DNA of 64,000 bases from Rhizobium mongolense USDA 1844 (lineage in GTDB: Bacteria > Pseudomonadota > Alphaproteobacteria > Rhizobiales > Rhizobiaceae), in assembly GCF_000419765.1 (NCBI RefSeq), contig NZ_ATTQ01000002.1:124001-188000 (forward strand), given 5' to 3'. Under the pieces are notes generated by a model. The model was not told the DNA's origin and made no database searches. It saw only the letters and a list, made by a program, of their open reading frames with translations. Numbering within the stretch: position 1 is the first letter of the stretch; every line of letters starts with the position of its first letter. Position numbers and translations under genes: made by a program. Positions 63,317-64,000 of this stretch are shown here, one piece after another.

Positions 63317-64000
63317 TTACCAGCCCTCGGACAGGACCTTTTCCAGCATGTCCGCGAAGAAGTCGGCGCTCTCGGTGGTCAAGCAAAGTGGCGGTTTGAT
63401 CTTCAACACATTCAGGTGATCGCCGGTCGGCTGCATGATCACGCCGAGTTCGAGAAGACGGTTGCAGATGGCCGCCGTCTCTTGCGTCGCCGGCTCCAGC
63501 GTCGTTCTGTCGCGCACGAATTCAAGGCCGAGATAGAGTCCCATGCCGTGGACGGCGCCCGCAATCGGGTGCTTGTCGATCAGCGCGGCCAGTCGGCTTT
63601 TAAGATGATCGCCGACGTCGCGTGCATTGTCCTGGAGCTTTTCGTCCACCATGACGTCGAGCACCGTCATGCCGGCAACGCAACTGACCGGGCTGCCGCC
63701 GGACGAGGAAAAGAAATAGCCTTCCTTTTCCAGCGAGCCGGCGATTGCCTGCGTCGTGATCACCGCGCCGAGCGGGTGGCCGTTGCCCATGCCCTTGGCG
63801 ATGGTGATGATATCCGGCACCACGCCCTGCTGTTCGAAGCCCCAGAAGTGATGGCCAAGCCTGCCGTAGCCGACCTGCACCTCATCGGCTATGCAGACTC
63901 CTCCGCGGGCACGCACTTGAGCATAGACTTCTGATAAATATCCGTCCGGCAGGGAAATGCCGCCGGCGTTCCCATAGATCGATTCGGCAATGAAGCCCGC
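63317..64000 (-). CDS. Class-III (PLP-dependent) aminotransferase, C-terminal part
   Basis: The minus-strand frame is open from the window edge to a stop at 63317, giving 227 residues of the C-terminal half. Seen: GGVCIADEVQVGYGRLG, with the Asp that contacts PLP; the catalytic Lys in IAKGMGNGHPLGAV; and SSSGGSPVSCVAG and NVLKIKPPLCLT. These resemble the aminotransferases that carry N-terminal kinase and peptidase domains or act on phosphoethanolamine-like substrates. The N-terminus lies beyond base 64000, so the subtype cannot be settled. Confidence 0.9.
   Translation of the reverse strand, partial: AGFIAESIYGNAGGISLPDGYLSEVYAQVRARGGVCIADEVQVGYGRLGHHFWGFEQQGVVPDIITIAKGMGNGHPLGAVITTQAIAGSLEKEGYFFSSSGGSPVSCVAGMTVLDVMVDEKLQDNARDVGDHLKSRLAALIDKHPIAGAVHGMGLYLGLEFVRDRTTLEPATQETAAICNRLLELGVIMQPTGDHLNVLKIKPPLCLTTESADFFADMLEKVLSEGW

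Noticed and set aside
1..64000. Search for CRISPR arrays, integrases, transposases, toxin-antitoxin or phage-defence genes
   Set aside because: No repeat-spacer array and no such protein motifs were seen in any of the supported genes.

Overview
The window is chromosomal DNA from an alphaproteobacterium of the Rhizobiaceae, most likely Rhizobium or a close relative. The base composition is GC-rich. Several gene sets are typical of rhizobia: glnII with a divergent 63-codon gstI-like gene, a Rhizobium-type Tad/Cpa pilus locus, a phnF/phnG-N carbon-phosphorus lyase cluster with a DUF1045 gene, and clan AA (TIGR02281-type) and DUF2735 proteins. Nearly all of the DNA is coding. I see no phage, CRISPR array, insertion sequence or plasmid functions. 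The assignment rests on remembered family and synteny patterns, not on a database search.

Layout. (1) 1-978: 3' end of an ftsK translocase gene. (2) 985-9624: a C-P lyase cluster for phosphonate use. phnG-H-I-J-K-L, an acyltransferase, a DUF1045 gene, phnM and phnN lie on the minus strand, and phnF is divergent. The control region between phnF and phnG holds a Pho-box-like repeat and a dyad that could be the PhnF operator. (3) 9675-15620, minus strand: central metabolism and envelope genes (gpmA, dapB, an exporter ABC protein, glk, mgsA, mepA). (4) 15863-24632, plus strand: a yejABEF-type peptide importer, a GhrA-like reductase, a small membrane protein and pncB. (5) 24639-28795: a DUF72 gene, gstI divergent from glnII (with a sigma-54 promoter), a DUF763 gene and tRNA-Ser(GGA). 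(6) 29019-29591: a small membrane protein and a decayed msrA fragment.

(7) 29820-41391: a nucleoside uptake and salvage locus. A BMP-type binding protein, an ABC ATPase and two permeases are followed by cdd, punA, deoC and deoA on the plus strand. Genes for a clan AA protease, upp, add and deoB lie on the minus strand. Together these import nucleosides, deaminate them, release the bases and send (deoxy)ribose phosphates to central metabolism. (8) 41483-53983: a Tad/Flp pilus locus. Two TadE/TadG-like minor pilin genes and a secretin-N-domain gene are on the minus strand; pilA, cpaA, cpaBCDEF and tadBC are on the plus strand. A lysE-type gene and tadD follow. A textbook CtrA-type site and a TATAAT precede cpaB. 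(9) 54127-56842: an M17 aminopeptidase, a MarR regulator and an NlpC/P60 hydrolase. (10) 56843-62480, minus strand: an S58/P1 peptidase gene, a lysR gene, and a dipeptide-type ABC binding protein with two permeases. A palindromic repeat element interrupts this transporter operon. (11) 62603-64000: a 64-codon hypothetical gene, a 0.5-kb gene-poor stretch and the 3' part of a class-III aminotransferase gene.

Most of the window is ordinary core genome. The points most worth a second look are the 2H-phosphoesterase motifs in the DUF1045 protein of a cluster lacking phnP, the foldable leader ahead of the nucleoside-binding protein, the CtrA-like sites of the pilus locus, the phn control region, the msrA remnant, and the S58 peptidase paired with an ATPase-less importer.
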